Made by a program: the position numbers and the translations under genes
Source: Candidatus Andeanibacterium colombiense
GTDB lineage: Bacteria; Pseudomonadota; Alphaproteobacteria; Sphingomonadales; Sphingomonadaceae
Assembly: GCA_029202985.1 (NCBI GenBank)
Contig: CP119316.1
Location: 3,149,001-3,213,000 of the forward strand
Direction of reading: 5' to 3'
Length of the DNA: 64,000 bases
The notes under the pieces: generated by a model
Told to the model about the DNA's origin: nothing
Database searches by the model: none
What the model saw: the letters and a program-made list of their open reading frames with translations, nothing else
In this document: piece after piece, positions 1 to 9,191 of the stretch
Layout of the letters: each line of letters begins with the position of its first letter
Numbering within the stretch: the first letter of the stretch is position 1

Positions 1-126
1 GAGATTGCGCTGGAAGTTGTCGGTGAACATTCCCCACGGGGCGGAACCTTGGGCCTGTACGGTGTCGGAGTTTGCCGGAGTTCCGACGCGAGCGTCGGGT
101 TCGCCAAATCGGCGTTCTGCATACAT
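1..126 (-). CDS. Partial unknown protein, N-terminus only
   Basis: An ATG at 124-126 on the minus strand is preceded by a good ribosome-binding site (AGGAGA, six bases before the ATG) and opens 42 codons without a stop up to the left edge. The visible peptide begins MYAERRFGEPDARVGTPANS and is polar, with no signal peptide or membrane segment so far. I do not recognise the family. It diverges from cphA, so the two share the gap 127-406. The call rests on the start signal and open frame only; plus-strand frames over the same bases have no comparable ribosome-binding site. Confidence 0.55.
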   Translation of the reverse strand, partial: MYAERRFGEPDARVGTPANSDTVQAQGSAPWGMFTDNFQRNL

Positions 127-406
127 GGTGTCTCTCCTGGACGAGTGGATATCGGGCTTGGATGCCCGGATGTTCGCTCAACGCGCGACCATCGGGTTTG
201 GTTTTCCAGTTGGCCGCTGTTCGGCGCCTAAATCGTATTGAGCGAGGTTAATCCTCGGGTTCGCGCAGATCTTCTGGAAATTAAAAATCTTTCAAATACA
301 ACAAGATAGATCTGTTTCAGACGAAATATCGGCATCAAGCCCAAGGGGAACTGCCACCTTCGCGGGCCGTAGTGAGGGCTCGAAGGCTCGGCCTGGGAGT
401 GCCAAA
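127..406. other. Divergent intergenic region upstream of cphA
   Basis: This 280-base gap separates the left-edge minus-strand gene from the cyanophycin operon. Bases around 275-345 are clearly more A/T-rich than the surroundings and probably hold the cphA promoter. I see no convincing -35/-10 pair or operator. A GGGAG at about 397-401 is the likely cphA ribosome-binding site. Confidence 0.4.
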
Positions 407-3145
407 ATGGAAGATAGACGCGATTCTGAAAGTGGGGCGGGGGACGCTTCCTTTCGCGTGCTGGAAACAAGAATTTATCGCAACGCCAGCCTTTACGGCC
501 GGCTGCCGCTTGCTCGCATCCGTGTCGATCTCGGCGTGCTCGAAGCCTATCCCACAAACACCATTTCCGGCTTTACGGAGACCCTACTGAATCTGTTGCC
601 GGGGCTCAGGTCCCACGGATGCAGCTGCCCCGACCAAGGCGGATTCCCCCACCGACTTGAAGAGGGAACCTGGCTGGGCCACGTTATCGAGCACGTTGCG
701 CTGGAACTTCAGACCAGAGCCGGCAGCCCGGTCTCGCGCGGCAAGACGCGATCCGTGCCGGGCAAGCGGGGTGTCTACGACATCCTCTACCGCTACCAAG
801 ACGAAAAGCTCGCATTGGCTGCCGGCAGTGCAGCAGTGCGGGCGGTCCTCTCCCTGCTCCCGGAAGATTTGCGCACGATCGAAGGCGACGCTCTGCTGGC
901 GCCGCCGGCAACCGACAATCCGCAGGACGTCGAAGCACTGGTCCCCGCGCTCAAGCGCATTCTCGCCCGCAACGCCCTAGGCCCGACAACGGCCGCTCTG
1001 GTGACGGCAGCCTTGGACAGAAAAATTCCGGTCACCAGGTTTCCCAGTCATATTCAGCTTGGCTACGGCAGCTTTCAGAAGCGGATCAGCGCGAGCATTA
1101 CCGGCGCTACCTCGCATCTTGGGGTGGTCTTCGCCGGCGATAAATTTCGTGCCAAGACCCTGCTTCATGAGCGGGGTTTGCCGGTTCCGCAGGGTCGGCT
1201 GGTTCAAACGGCAGACGAAGCGCTGGCCGCGGCGCAGACTCTGGGTTTTCCGGTCGTGATCAAGCCGCTCGACGGCAATCACGGACGCGGAGTGAGCACC
1301 GATCTGGCAACTGAAGCTCAGATCCGAGCTGCTTTCTCCCAAGCTGCTGAAGTGAAGCCGCGGGTGATTGTCGAGCAGCACCTGCGGGGCAACGACCACC
1401 GGATTTTGGTGATCGGCGGGAAGGTCGTCGCGGTCGCCGAGCGCGTGCCTGCCCAAGTGAAAGGGGATGGCATTCACACGGCCGCCGAACTGATCGAGAT
1501 ACAGAACAGTGATCCGCGCCGGGGCGATGGGCATGCCAATGTGCTCACCAGGATCAAGGTAGATGCCCGCCTGGAGGATATGCTCGCGCGTCAGGACAAG
1601 ACGCTCTCGAGCATTCCGGGTGCAGGCGAAACCGTTCTCTTGCGCGGAACGGCCAACCTGTCGAGCGGCGGAACCGCTGTCGATCGCACCGACGCAATCC
1701 ATCCAGACAACCGCTTGGTCGCTGAGATGGCCGCTCACACGATCGGCCTCGACATTGCCGGCGTCGATTTCGTTACGCCGGACATCACTCGCTCCGTCCG
1801 CGAAACTGGAGGCGGAATTGTCGAGATCAATGCGGCACCCGGCTTCCGCATGCATCTTGCACCGTCGGAAGGCACGCCTCGCGACGTCGCTGCCCCGGTG
1901 ATCGGCATGCTATTCCCCAACGGCACTTCCAGCCGCATCCCGATCGTCGCGATCACTGGCACGAACGGCAAATCCACGACCACCCGCATGGTCGCCGCGA
2001 TCCTTCGCGAAACCGGAAGACGAGTCGGTCGCACAGACACAAGCGGGGTGTTCATCGACGACATGTTGCTGAGAGCCGGAGATGCCAGCGGACCCCGGAG
2101 CGCCGCCATGCTTCTCACAAATCCGGCCGTCGACGCGGCCGTGTTCGAAACAGCACGCGGCGGTATCCTGCGCGAAGGGCTCGGCTTCGATACCTGTTCC
2201 GTCGGCGCGGTGCTCAACGTCACGGAAGACCATCTTGGCCTCAAGGGCGTCGATACGCTGGAGCAACTGGCCGCGCTGAAATCAGTCGTGCTTAAAGGTG
2301 TCGCGCGTCGGGGCGCGACAGTGCTCAATCTCGACGACCGATACTGCCGCAGGATGGCCAGGCGGGCGCGCAGCAAAGTCGTCTGGTTCAGCCTTAACAC
2401 GCCCGCAACGCATCCGCGACTGACCGAACACCTGAGTTCAGGCGGCGTCGCGGTCCTGCGTGAGAGGACGTCCGCGGGCGATGAACTCGTGATCCGCGTC
2501 GGGAGCGATCGAACGTTCGTGATGCTGTCTCGGGACATTCCTGGGACCGCCGGAGGTGCCGCCCTGTTTAATGTTGCCAATGCGCTTGCGGCAATCGCTA
2601 TTGCCTGCGCTCTCGGTATCAGGGCCGAAATCATCGCCGACGCGCTGCGCCGCTTCTCTTCGAGCTTCGAGGATAATCCCGGCCGGTTCAACGTGATCGA
2701 CGATCACCCTTTCCGCGTCATCCTAGATTATGCGCACAACGCGGCGAGCCTAAAGGCGCTCGGCGAAAGCCTGCCTGGCTTACGGCCCGCCGGCGGGCGA
2801 ACGATCGGGATGGTGAGCATCCCCGGCGATCGGCGGGAGCAGGACATTATCGAAATCGGGCGCCTCGCCGTCACGATTTTCGATCGTGTGGTTTTTCGTG
2901 AAGGCCCCGATGGCCGGACCCGTCCACGGGGCGAGGTCCTGAAACTGCTCGAACAGGGCGCGGCCGAGGCAGGCGGCAACGGACGCTTCGAAAGCATCAT
3001 GGAAGAAGCGGATGCCGTGGCTCACTGCCTAGCGATGGCTCGACCGGGCGATCTGGTAGTGCTGTTTCCCACGAAGGTAGAGGATGTCTTCCGCCAGGTG
3101 AAAGCATACGCGCCGATCGCAGCAGGCACTTATGCAGCCGCATAG
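407..3145 (+). CDS. cphA: Cyanophycin synthetase
   Basis: This 912-residue protein matches the size and layout of cyanophycin synthetases, which polymerise Asp and Arg into multi-L-arginyl-poly-L-aspartate using ATP. An N-terminal domain (about 1-160) is followed by an ATP-grasp domain (about 215-490, with the glycine-rich VVIKPLDGNHGRGVS segment). A Mur-ligase-like domain follows, with the P-loop GTNGKSTTTR near residue 520 and the downstream NVTEDHLG motif. Both ATP sites look intact, which favours the CphA1 type (Asp plus Arg) over CphA2, whose Mur-ligase ATP site is degenerate. The start is ATG 407 with GGGAG upstream. The gene overlaps the next one by 14 bases and leads a nitrogen-storage operon. 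Confidence 0.95.
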   Translation: MEDRRDSESGAGDASFRVLETRIYRNASLYGRLPLARIRVDLGVLEAYPTNTISGFTETLLNLLPGLRSHGCSCPDQGGFPHRLEEGTWLGHVIEHVALELQTRAGSPVSRGKTRSVPGKRGVYDILYRYQDEKLALAAGSAAVRAVLSLLPEDLRTIEGDALLAPPATDNPQDVEALVPALKRILARNALGPTTAALVTAALDRKIPVTRFPSHIQLGYGSFQKRISASITGATSHLGVVFAGDKFRAKTLLHERGLPVPQGRLVQTADEALAAAQTLGFPVVIKPLDGNHGRGVSTDLATEAQIRAAFSQAAEVKPRVIVEQHLRGNDHRILVIGGKVVAVAERVPAQVKGDGIHTAAELIEIQNSDPRRGDGHANVLTRIKVDARLEDMLARQDKTLSSIPGAGETVLLRGTANLSSGGTAVDRTDAIHPDNRLVAEMAAHTIGLDIAGVDFVTPDITRSVRETGGGIVEINAAPGFRMHLAPSEGTPRDVAAPVIGMLFPNGTSSRIPIVAITGTNGKSTTTRMVAAILRETGRRVGRTDTSGVFIDDMLLRAGDASGPRSAAMLLTNPAVDAAVFETARGGILREGLGFDTCSVGAVLNVTEDHLGLKGVDTLEQLAALKSVVLKGVARRGATVLNLDDRYCRRMARRARSKVVWFSLNTPATHPRLTEHLSSGGVAVLRERTSAGDELVIRVGSDRTFVMLSRDIPGTAGGAALFNVANALAAIAIACALGIRAEIIADALRRFSSSFEDNPGRFNVIDDHPFRVILDYAHNAASLKALGESLPGLRPAGGRTIGMVSIPGDRREQDIIEIGRLAVTIFDRVVFREGPDGRTRPRGEVLKLLEQGAAEAGGNGRFESIMEEADAVAHCLAMARPGDLVVLFPTKVEDVFRQVKAYAPIAAGTYAAA

Positions 3146-4007
3146 CGAGAGCTGGTCGGTCGTCGTCCACGGCGGCGCAAGGACAATACCCGACCCCGAA
3201 CGCGCGGGCTGTGTGGAGGCATGCCTCAAGGCTGTGAGAGCGGCCGCCGCGATCCTGTCAGCCGGAGGCTCTGCCCTCGACGCGGTCGAGGCGGCCACGC
3301 GCATGCTGGAAGATGCGCCCAATTTCAACGCGGGCCTCAGTTCCGTTCGCAATGCGGCGGGTGACATCGAAATGGATGCTGCGATCATGGATGGAGAGAC
3401 CCTCGCTTTAGGCGGCGTGGGTGCCCTGCGCGATGTTCGCCATCCGGTGTCGGTGGCCCGTGGCTTGCTGCCCGAGCGTCCTGTTCTGCTGGTGGGAGAC
3501 GGGGCCGCAAAGTTTGCGGCCAGCATCGGGGCGGAGCCCGCGCCACTTATCCCGCTGGTCACGCCCGCTGTGGCCGGGGGAGATACGGTAGGCTGTGTGG
3601 CTCGGGATACGCACGGTCACGTGGCGGCTGCTGGCTCGACCGGGGGGATCGCCGGGAAAATGGTCGGCCGCGTTGGCGATACGCCGCTACCGGGCTGCGG
3701 CCTATACGCCGATGACGAGCTCGGGGCTGTCGCCGTTTCAGGTGACGGTGAAAGTATCGCACGCACGCTTCTCGCAACGCACGCCCTGTGGAGTGCGCGC
3801 GATTCTACCCCGACCACAGCGGCGCAGGCGGCAATCGAGCGGATGAAGCGGGTGGGAGGCGAAGCGGGAGCGATCCTGATCGACCGCCTGGGCCGGATTG
3901 GCATCGCTCACAATTCCCGAAATTTTTCAGTGGGTGTGGCCTCCAGCCAGCTCGAGCGGCCGCATGCCGCCACCCGCGCCGACGACCTTAAGGAGTGGCT
4001 AGAGTGA
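3132..4007 (+). CDS. iaaA: Isoaspartyl peptidase / plant-type L-asparaginase (Ntn-hydrolase)
   Basis: This 291-residue protein belongs to the N-terminal-nucleophile asparaginase family (IaaA/EcAIII-like). These enzymes are made as a proenzyme that cleaves itself before a Thr, which then becomes the nucleophile. The nucleophile is most likely Thr152 in GGDTVGCVA. The GSTGG segment near residue 168 is the usual conserved follow-up. In a cyanophycin operon its expected job is to hydrolyse the beta-Asp-Arg dipeptides released by cyanophycinase into Asp and Arg. It starts inside the 3' end of cphA (14-base overlap), so translation is probably coupled. It is about 30 residues shorter than E. coli IaaA. 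Confidence 0.9.
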   Translation: MQPHSESWSVVVHGGARTIPDPERAGCVEACLKAVRAAAAILSAGGSALDAVEAATRMLEDAPNFNAGLSSVRNAAGDIEMDAAIMDGETLALGGVGALRDVRHPVSVARGLLPERPVLLVGDGAAKFAASIGAEPAPLIPLVTPAVAGGDTVGCVARDTHGHVAAAGSTGGIAGKMVGRVGDTPLPGCGLYADDELGAVAVSGDGESIARTLLATHALWSARDSTPTTAAQAAIERMKRVGGEAGAILIDRLGRIGIAHNSRNFSVGVASSQLERPHAATRADDLKEWLE

Positions 4008-4801
4008 ACGGACCCCTGATCATTATTGGCGGACACGAAGACAAGGAGGGCGAGCGCAGGATCCTGCGGGCGATCGCCGAAGCGGTTGGGGGCGGCAAGC
4101 TGGTCATTGCCACTGTCGCAAGCCATGAGCCGGAAGGCTATTTCGAGACCTATAAGGAAGCGTTCGCGCCTCTGGGATTAACCGATCTCGTAGAACTTTA
4201 CGTAGCGGACCGGGTTGAGAGCTTTAGCGAGGAAACCCTCGCTCCGCTTGCCGATGCCTGCGGGATTTTCTTCACCGGCGGGGACCAGCTAAGAATCTCG
4301 AGCCAGATTGGCGACACACCGATCGAACGCATGGTGCGCGACATTCATGCCCGAGGAGGTGTGGTTGCCGGCACGTCCGCGGGTGCGGCTTTCATGAGCG
4401 AGATCATGCTCACCAAGGGCGCGAGCGGTGAAACGCATCGCATCGGCGACCTGCGAATGGCTCCGGGCCTTGGCCTCGTTCCCGATGCAATTATCGACCA
4501 GCATTTCGCTGAACGCGGCCGCATCGGGCGCTTGCTCGGCGCTGTGGCGCAAAATCCGCGCGTTGTCGGGATCGGCATCGATGAAGATACCGCCGTGGTC
4601 ATGCGCGGCGACAGCTTCTCGGTGATTGGCGCCGGCGGAGTCTACGTCGCCGACGGACAGAACGTCACGCACTCCAACATTTCCGAAGCCAAGCCTGACC
4701 GCGCGCTCTCGATGCATGGGGTTGTGCTTCACGTCCTGAGTGCGGGGGACACCTTCGAAATGTCCACCCGCACTCCGGGATTCGGAGGAAACGAACCATG
4801 A
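4004..4801 (+). CDS. cphB: Cyanophycinase (peptidase family S51)
   Basis: This 265-residue serine exopeptidase degrades cyanophycin to beta-Asp-Arg dipeptides. The catalytic serine sits in GTSAGA (about residue 125 from this start), preceded by the FFTGGDQ segment typical of S51 cyanophycinases. I chose GTG 4004 over GTG 3995 because AAGGAG at 3990-3995 lies eight bases before it and would overlap the earlier start. The chosen start also makes a GTGA overlap with the stop of the upstream peptidase gene. The product is cytoplasmic, with no signal peptide. With the preceding gene it completes the degradation route to free Asp and Arg. Confidence 0.94.
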   Translation: MNGPLIIIGGHEDKEGERRILRAIAEAVGGGKLVIATVASHEPEGYFETYKEAFAPLGLTDLVELYVADRVESFSEETLAPLADACGIFFTGGDQLRISSQIGDTPIERMVRDIHARGGVVAGTSAGAAFMSEIMLTKGASGETHRIGDLRMAPGLGLVPDAIIDQHFAERGRIGRLLGAVAQNPRVVGIGIDEDTAVVMRGDSFSVIGAGGVYVADGQNVTHSNISEAKPDRALSMHGVVLHVLSAGDTFEMSTRTPGFGGNEP

Positions 4802-5772
4802 CTGCGGCACTCATCGAGCCGGGCACTTTCGCCGCCACTTCGCGCGAAGCGGGGGCGTTGGTGCAATTGCTCCGCTATCTTAAGCACGTCGGCTACCGCT
4901 TCGTTACGCCGACCCCGGCGAGCCACGAGCGCGTGCTTGCCCGACAACCGCGGCGGCCGGGGCTCACGCGGGAAGACGTCCTCGGCTGGAGCCGGCCTTT
5001 CGTTGTGGGGACGGTGGACCCCGAACTTGAACGTCTGCTGGCGCAGGCCAATGTCCTGGTTACCGAAGGGGCACTTTGCCGCGCGCGCATCCGGGTCTCG
5101 GCGGTGCAGGGGCACCTGTTCATCCACTCCGCATTTCCGACCAGCGCGGAAGATTCGGTTTTCCTTGGCCCGGACAGCTACCGCTTTACAGATCTGATCC
5201 GGCGTGAACTCCGCGCCGCGCCCTTGCCTGCGGGCAGCGTTATTCTCGATATAGGCACAGGCGCCGGCGTGGGGGCGGTTACCGCCGCCGCGTTAAGCCA
5301 GAACGCTACCGTAGTGGCGACCGACCTCAATCCGCAGGCGCTCGCACTGGCCGCGATCAACGCCCAGGAAGCGGGGCACCCGCTTCAAACACGCGAAGGG
5401 CGCGACCTGGCAGGTTTCGCCGAGGGCATCGATCTCGGTCTTGCCAACCCGCCCTACATTATCGACCCCGCCGGGCGCACCTATCGCGACGGTGGCGGGA
5501 TGCACGGGGCGGAAGTGTCGATTGCCATGACCCGCGCAGGTCTGGCGGCGCTCAATCCCGGCGGCCGGTTTATTCTATATACGGGCAGCGCAATCGTTGG
5601 CGGAGCGGATCAGCTGCAGGCCCGGCTCCATGCGATGGCGGCCGAGGGCAGGTTCGAGCTGCGCTACGAAGAACTCGATCCGGACGTGTTCGGAGAGGAA
5701 CTTTCCACCCCTGGATACGAGGACGTCGACCGGATCGCGGTGATTGCCGCGGTCTTCCAGCGGAGGGGCTGA
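4798..5772 (+). CDS. Class I SAM-dependent methyltransferase (PrmC/HemK-like NPPY motif)
   Basis: This 324-residue protein has a Rossmann methyltransferase core. Motif I is DIGTGAGVGA at about 151-160, the acidic strand end is ATDLNPQ, and the NPPY motif lies at 217-220. NPPY is typical of N-methyltransferases acting on an amide or exocyclic amine, such as the PrmC glutamine methyltransferases. The N-terminal 130 residues look like a substrate-recognition region. The ATG overlaps the cphB stop (ATGA), so it belongs to the cyanophycin operon. The substrate cannot be read from sequence; a cyanophycin-related substrate is only a guess from position. Confidence 0.8.
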   Translation: MTAALIEPGTFAATSREAGALVQLLRYLKHVGYRFVTPTPASHERVLARQPRRPGLTREDVLGWSRPFVVGTVDPELERLLAQANVLVTEGALCRARIRVSAVQGHLFIHSAFPTSAEDSVFLGPDSYRFTDLIRRELRAAPLPAGSVILDIGTGAGVGAVTAAALSQNATVVATDLNPQALALAAINAQEAGHPLQTREGRDLAGFAEGIDLGLANPPYIIDPAGRTYRDGGGMHGAEVSIAMTRAGLAALNPGGRFILYTGSAIVGGADQLQARLHAMAAEGRFELRYEELDPDVFGEELSTPGYEDVDRIAVIAAVFQRRG

Positions 5773-5906
5773 TGAAGACGCGCGAACGCCCGTCCCCAAA
5801 ATATGGCGCTTCGGCGCGAATACCGGAAGTGAACGAAAGAAGCGGCTCGGGCCTCGGAACCGAGCTGGCCGAGCCCGGTTGGGCGCTTACCGAACAGGAA
5901 ACAATC

Positions 5907-6485
5907 ATGCAGAACACATTTGCCCCTGAGGCGTTTCAGGAGCCTGCGGCGGCCCCGCACGATGACGCCCCCGTTACCGCATCGAAAAAGGCCAACTCCA
6001 GCCGCGCCTTGTTGGAGGAAGCCGTCACGATCGCCCGCTCCCCGGGCGAACTCTATCACTTCTGGCGCGATCCCCTGAACCTGGCGGCGATCATGGAGAA
6101 CATCACCTCGATCGAGCCTATCGACGACCGGCGCTCGCGCTGGACCGTAAAGGCGCCGGCAGGGAAGGAAGTCAGCTGGGAGTCGGTCATTACCGAGGAC
6201 ATTCCGGGAGAACAAATCACCTGGCAGTCCGCTGAAGGCGCCGACGTCGCGAATAGCGGTCGTATCCAGTTCGTGGATGCCGGGGAGCGCGGCACGGTCG
6301 TGCGCGCGACCATCGCCTACGAGCCTCCTGCGGGGGTGGTGGGTCAGATCATAGCCAAGATGTTTCAGCGCGAACCCCGCATCCAGACGCGCCGCGAACT
6401 GCGCCGCTTCAAGCAGCTGATGGAAACCGGCGAGATCGCAACCAACGCCCGCAATCGCCGCATTGCTGAAGCACAGAAGGATTGA
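5907..6485 (+). CDS. SRPBCC (START-like) family protein
   Basis: This 192-residue protein matches the polyketide-cyclase/dehydrase type of the SRPBCC fold, a hydrophobic-pocket ligand-binding domain. The hallmark region runs from about residue 35 (the IARSPGELYHFWRD segment) through SRWTVKAPAGKEVSWES to the C-terminal helix RRELRRFKQLMETGEI. I chose ATG 5907 because AGGAA lies about six bases upstream. The frame is open back to 5772, but that extension is low-complexity and unlike the family. The 134-base gap after the methyltransferase may hold a separate start signal. The gene ends four bases before the alcohol dehydrogenase start. Ligand unknown. Confidence 0.75.
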   Translation: MQNTFAPEAFQEPAAAPHDDAPVTASKKANSSRALLEEAVTIARSPGELYHFWRDPLNLAAIMENITSIEPIDDRRSRWTVKAPAGKEVSWESVITEDIPGEQITWQSAEGADVANSGRIQFVDAGERGTVVRATIAYEPPAGVVGQIIAKMFQREPRIQTRRELRRFKQLMETGEIATNARNRRIAEAQKD

Positions 6486-6489
6486 TCCG

Positions 6490-7692
6490 ATGAAAGCGAT
6501 TGCCTGGCACGGAAAGCACGATGTGCGGGTCGACACCGTGGACGATCCTGAAATCCTCAATCCGCGCGATGCGATCATTCGCGTCACATCGACAGCGATT
6601 TGCGGTTCCGATCTGCACCTCTACGACGGCTTTATACCGACGATGAAACCGGGCGACATCCTTGGGCACGAGTTCATGGGTGTGGTCGAGGACGTCGGCA
6701 GCGCAAGCAATCTGAAAAAGGGCCAGCGCGTCGTCGTCCCGTTCACGATCGCGTGCGGCGGATGCTATCACTGCCACAAACACCAATACTCGGCCTGCGA
6801 GAACGGCAACCCGGCCGACAACCAGGATCTTGGCCGCGAACTCTACGGCCAGCCGATGAGCGGGTTGTTCGGATACAGCCATCTCACGGGCGGTTATTCC
6901 GGGGGACAGGCCGAATATGTGCGGGTGCCGTTTTCCGATTTCGGCCGTCTCGTGATTCCGGACGACAGTATCGAGGACGACAAGGTGCTGTTTCTCAGCG
7001 ACATCCTCCCGACCGGCTGGATGGGCGCTGAAAACGCACAGATCGAGCCAGGCGACACGGTGGCGGTGTGGGGCTGCGGGCCGGTCGGTCTGTTCGCCGT
7101 GCAGTCGGCTTTCCTCATGGGAGCGGAGCGCGTCATCGCGATCGACCACTTTCCCCATCGACTGGAGTTGGCGAAGAAATTCGGCGCCGAGACGATCAAT
7201 TTCGAAGAGAGCAAGGTCTACGAAGCGCTCCAGGACATGACCGGCGGGATCGGGCCTGATGCCTCGATCGACTGTGTTGGGCTTGAGGCGCACGGCGCCT
7301 TCGCCGACAACATCATCGATCAGATTAAGGTCTCAACCTTCTTGGGCACCGACCGCGCCCATTCAATCCGGCAGATAATCATGGCAACGCGGAAGGGCGG
7401 ACGTATCTCGATGCCGGCCGTCTACGGTGGCTTCGTCGACAAGTTCCCGCTTGGTGCCTTCATGGAGAAGGGCCTGACGCTCAAGACCGGGCAAACCCAC
7501 GTCCAGAAATATCTGCGGCCGCTCTACACCGCGATTGCGGAAGGGGCGATCGATTCAACCTTCCTGATCAGCCATCGCATGGGGCTCGATGCCGGGCCGG
7601 ACGGCTACCGTTTGTTCCATGACGAGCAGAACGAATACACCAAGATCGTGCTGAAACCAGGGCAGCAGCTCGCGACTGGGACGCCCGGATGA
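6490..7692 (+). CDS. Zinc-dependent alcohol dehydrogenase, formaldehyde-dehydrogenase-like
   Basis: This 400-residue medium-chain dehydrogenase carries the catalytic-zinc segment CGSDLHLYDG near residue 38 and GHEF near 60. The structural-zinc cysteine cluster CGGCYHCHKHQYSAC lies near 92-106, and the NAD(P)-binding GCGPVG is near 198. The long form with GGYSGGQAEYVRVP resembles the glutathione-independent formaldehyde dehydrogenase branch. ATG 6490 is preceded by AGAAGG at 6475-6480. It is the last gene of the cluster that begins with cphA, four bases after the SRPBCC gene. The substrate is not predictable here, and a link to arginine or aspartate catabolism is unproven. Confidence 0.85.
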   Translation: MKAIAWHGKHDVRVDTVDDPEILNPRDAIIRVTSTAICGSDLHLYDGFIPTMKPGDILGHEFMGVVEDVGSASNLKKGQRVVVPFTIACGGCYHCHKHQYSACENGNPADNQDLGRELYGQPMSGLFGYSHLTGGYSGGQAEYVRVPFSDFGRLVIPDDSIEDDKVLFLSDILPTGWMGAENAQIEPGDTVAVWGCGPVGLFAVQSAFLMGAERVIAIDHFPHRLELAKKFGAETINFEESKVYEALQDMTGGIGPDASIDCVGLEAHGAFADNIIDQIKVSTFLGTDRAHSIRQIIMATRKGGRISMPAVYGGFVDKFPLGAFMEKGLTLKTGQTHVQKYLRPLYTAIAEGAIDSTFLISHRMGLDAGPDGYRLFHDEQNEYTKIVLKPGQQLATGTPG

Positions 7693-7938
7693 GGTTCTGC
7701 AGCACGGAAGAATGCGGGTGTGTAACAACCTCCATCGAGTAAAAAAGCGAACGTTTCTGTTGTCTTGGGGAACCTTCCGGCCATCCCGTCACAGAATGAT
7801 CCGCCGCGTCGCTGCATACTCTGTGCTTCGAGAGAGAGGGCCTGTCTCCCGATCTGGTTCAGAGCGTGGAAAGGCGCAGAACTGCAGCCTGCGCATGCAG
7901 GCTCCCAAGAGGCACGGGAAAGTGGGAGACTAGCTGGC
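7693..7938. other. Intergenic region before the island
   Basis: No coding region is supported here. A short palindrome (AGCCTG...CAGGCT, about 7886-7903) is the only structure seen. The gap ends at the outer end of an IS6-type element and marks the left edge of the accessory island. Confidence 0.4.
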
Positions 7939-8863
7939 GGTGCTGTCAGTCGGATAACAACTTGTCTCCGGTAGACGCACCGAGGGCCGGATCAGCTGTA
8001 ATTCAGGCCGCGAGATTTTGCCACTCGTCCAGCGCGGCCGAGCGGCGTTCCTTGTAAGTCTGGCGATCGACGAGGTGGCGTTCCGAGTTGAAATGGTTGT
8101 GCAGGGAGGCGTGAACGGAGGCGAATTTCTGCAGCGATTTCATCCTTCGGAACCTGAGCATCGCCCGCTCTCGCCTGCGCAGAGGAAGGTGACTGTTTTC
8201 AACTCGGTTGTTCGACCACCGGCCCGTCTCGCGACGATCCTGATTGCCCAGTTCCTTCATCGCTGCCGGGTAGGGTAGCAGCCCATCGGTAACGATCGCC
8301 TCGGCCTTTCCATGCCGTTTCAGTGCCTTCTTCATGAAGGTCAACGCCGCAGATTTGTCCCGTTTCTTCGTAACGAAGGACTCCAGCACTTCGCCTTCGT
8401 GATCGACGGCGCGCCACAGGTAGACCATCTCGCCGTTCGTCTTCACGTACATCTCGTCGAGGTGCCAGCGCCAGTGCCGAAAGCCTCGCATGTGGCCCAC
8501 ACGCCGCCTGCGGATCTCGGCTGCAAACATCGGCTCGAACCGGTTCCACCACAGGCGAACCGTCTCGTGGCAGAAGTCATAACCTCGCTCGAACAGCAGG
8601 TCTTCGACGTTCCGCAGCGACAGCGGATACCGCACGTACAACATCACCACCATGCGGATGATTTCAGGCGACGAGTGGAAATAGCGGAACGGGTTGCTGA
8701 CCTTGCTCATCCCCGGCCGCCAGCAGCGGGTCGGCCACCAGACCATCCCTTTGACGGGACCGACCGCCGCTTTCGCGAAGTGGAAAGCTGCGTCCGTCGG
8801 TGAGGAAGGAAAGATCGGCCTCGGGCCGCTGAGCGACTACCAGAGGTTAGTCTGACAATCCCG
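7939..8863 (-). mobile_element. IS6-family insertion sequence (apparently intact)
   Basis: The element holds one transposase gene and related ends. At the low-coordinate end the sequence reads inward GGTGCTGTCAGTC; at the other end the reverse complement reads GGGATTGTCAGACTAACC. The shared core is TGTCAG, and TGTCAGTCTAACC recurs at a relic near 33.38 kb, which supports these as real ends. Boundaries are uncertain by a few bases. I see no matching 8-base target duplications. It lies at the left edge of the island and directly abuts, or cuts into, the small gene downstream of the left Rhs protein. Confidence 0.75.
8003..8710 (-). CDS. IS6-family transposase
   Basis: This 235-residue DDE transposase has the expected family length. 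It shows the N-terminal MSKVSNPFRYFHSSPEIIR stretch, the RYPLSLRNVEDLL helix-turn-helix region and the catalytic residues: Asp in HLDEMYV, Asp in IVTDGL, and Glu in NRVENSHLPLRRRERAM. I chose the ATG at 8708-8710 because family members begin at this point. The frame is open to 8746, but that extension is not family-like. No frameshift or internal stop is seen, so it may be active. Confidence 0.9.
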   Translation of the reverse strand: MSKVSNPFRYFHSSPEIIRMVVMLYVRYPLSLRNVEDLLFERGYDFCHETVRLWWNRFEPMFAAEIRRRRVGHMRGFRHWRWHLDEMYVKTNGEMVYLWRAVDHEGEVLESFVTKKRDKSAALTFMKKALKRHGKAEAIVTDGLLPYPAAMKELGNQDRRETGRWSNNRVENSHLPLRRRERAMLRFRRMKSLQKFASVHASLHNHFNSERHLVDRQTYKERRSAALDEWQNLAA

Positions 8864-9176
8864 ACTCTCCTTTTGCCATGCCTCGCCTAAACCATGTTTG
8901 AGCACTCCCTAGACTCAAATCAAGACAGTTCTCAATCTGCGAGACGGGCACCTCCCAAATAAAATGGGCCTCTTCGTCGCTCGGGCTTTCAATGAGGTGG
9001 GCGTCCATCCTTACGGCCCCATGACGCTCCGGCTCAATGACAATCTGGAAAGTTTCACCCACTTCGCTCGATATATAGAAATATCGACGTTCGGGGCCGC
9101 TACTTTCCTTGGCTAGGTGGATACCAAGTTTGGCCGCCCACCGCTGTAATTTCGACCCTATCCTATTGTAAGACAT
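8847..9176 (-). CDS. Small cytosolic protein, candidate immunity protein of the left Rhs module
   Basis: This 109-residue protein has no signal peptide and I do not recognise a family. It starts 15 bases after the stop of the Rhs protein, on the same strand, which is the usual place of an immunity gene for an Rhs tip toxin. Its last residues (GLSD and the stop) are encoded by the terminal sequence of the adjacent IS element, so the native C-terminus has probably been replaced by the insertion. The ribosome-binding site is weak. The immunity role is inferred from position only. Confidence 0.55.
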   Translation of the reverse strand: MSYNRIGSKLQRWAAKLGIHLAKESSGPERRYFYISSEVGETFQIVIEPERHGAVRMDAHLIESPSDEEAHFIWEVPVSQIENCLDLSLGSAQTWFRRGMAKGESGLSD

Positions 9177-9191
9177 AACTTTGACCGATCA

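Noticed and set aside
5..241. Plus-strand small frames at the left edge
   Set aside because: They lack a ribosome-binding site, while the minus strand has a start with AGGAGA over the same bases.
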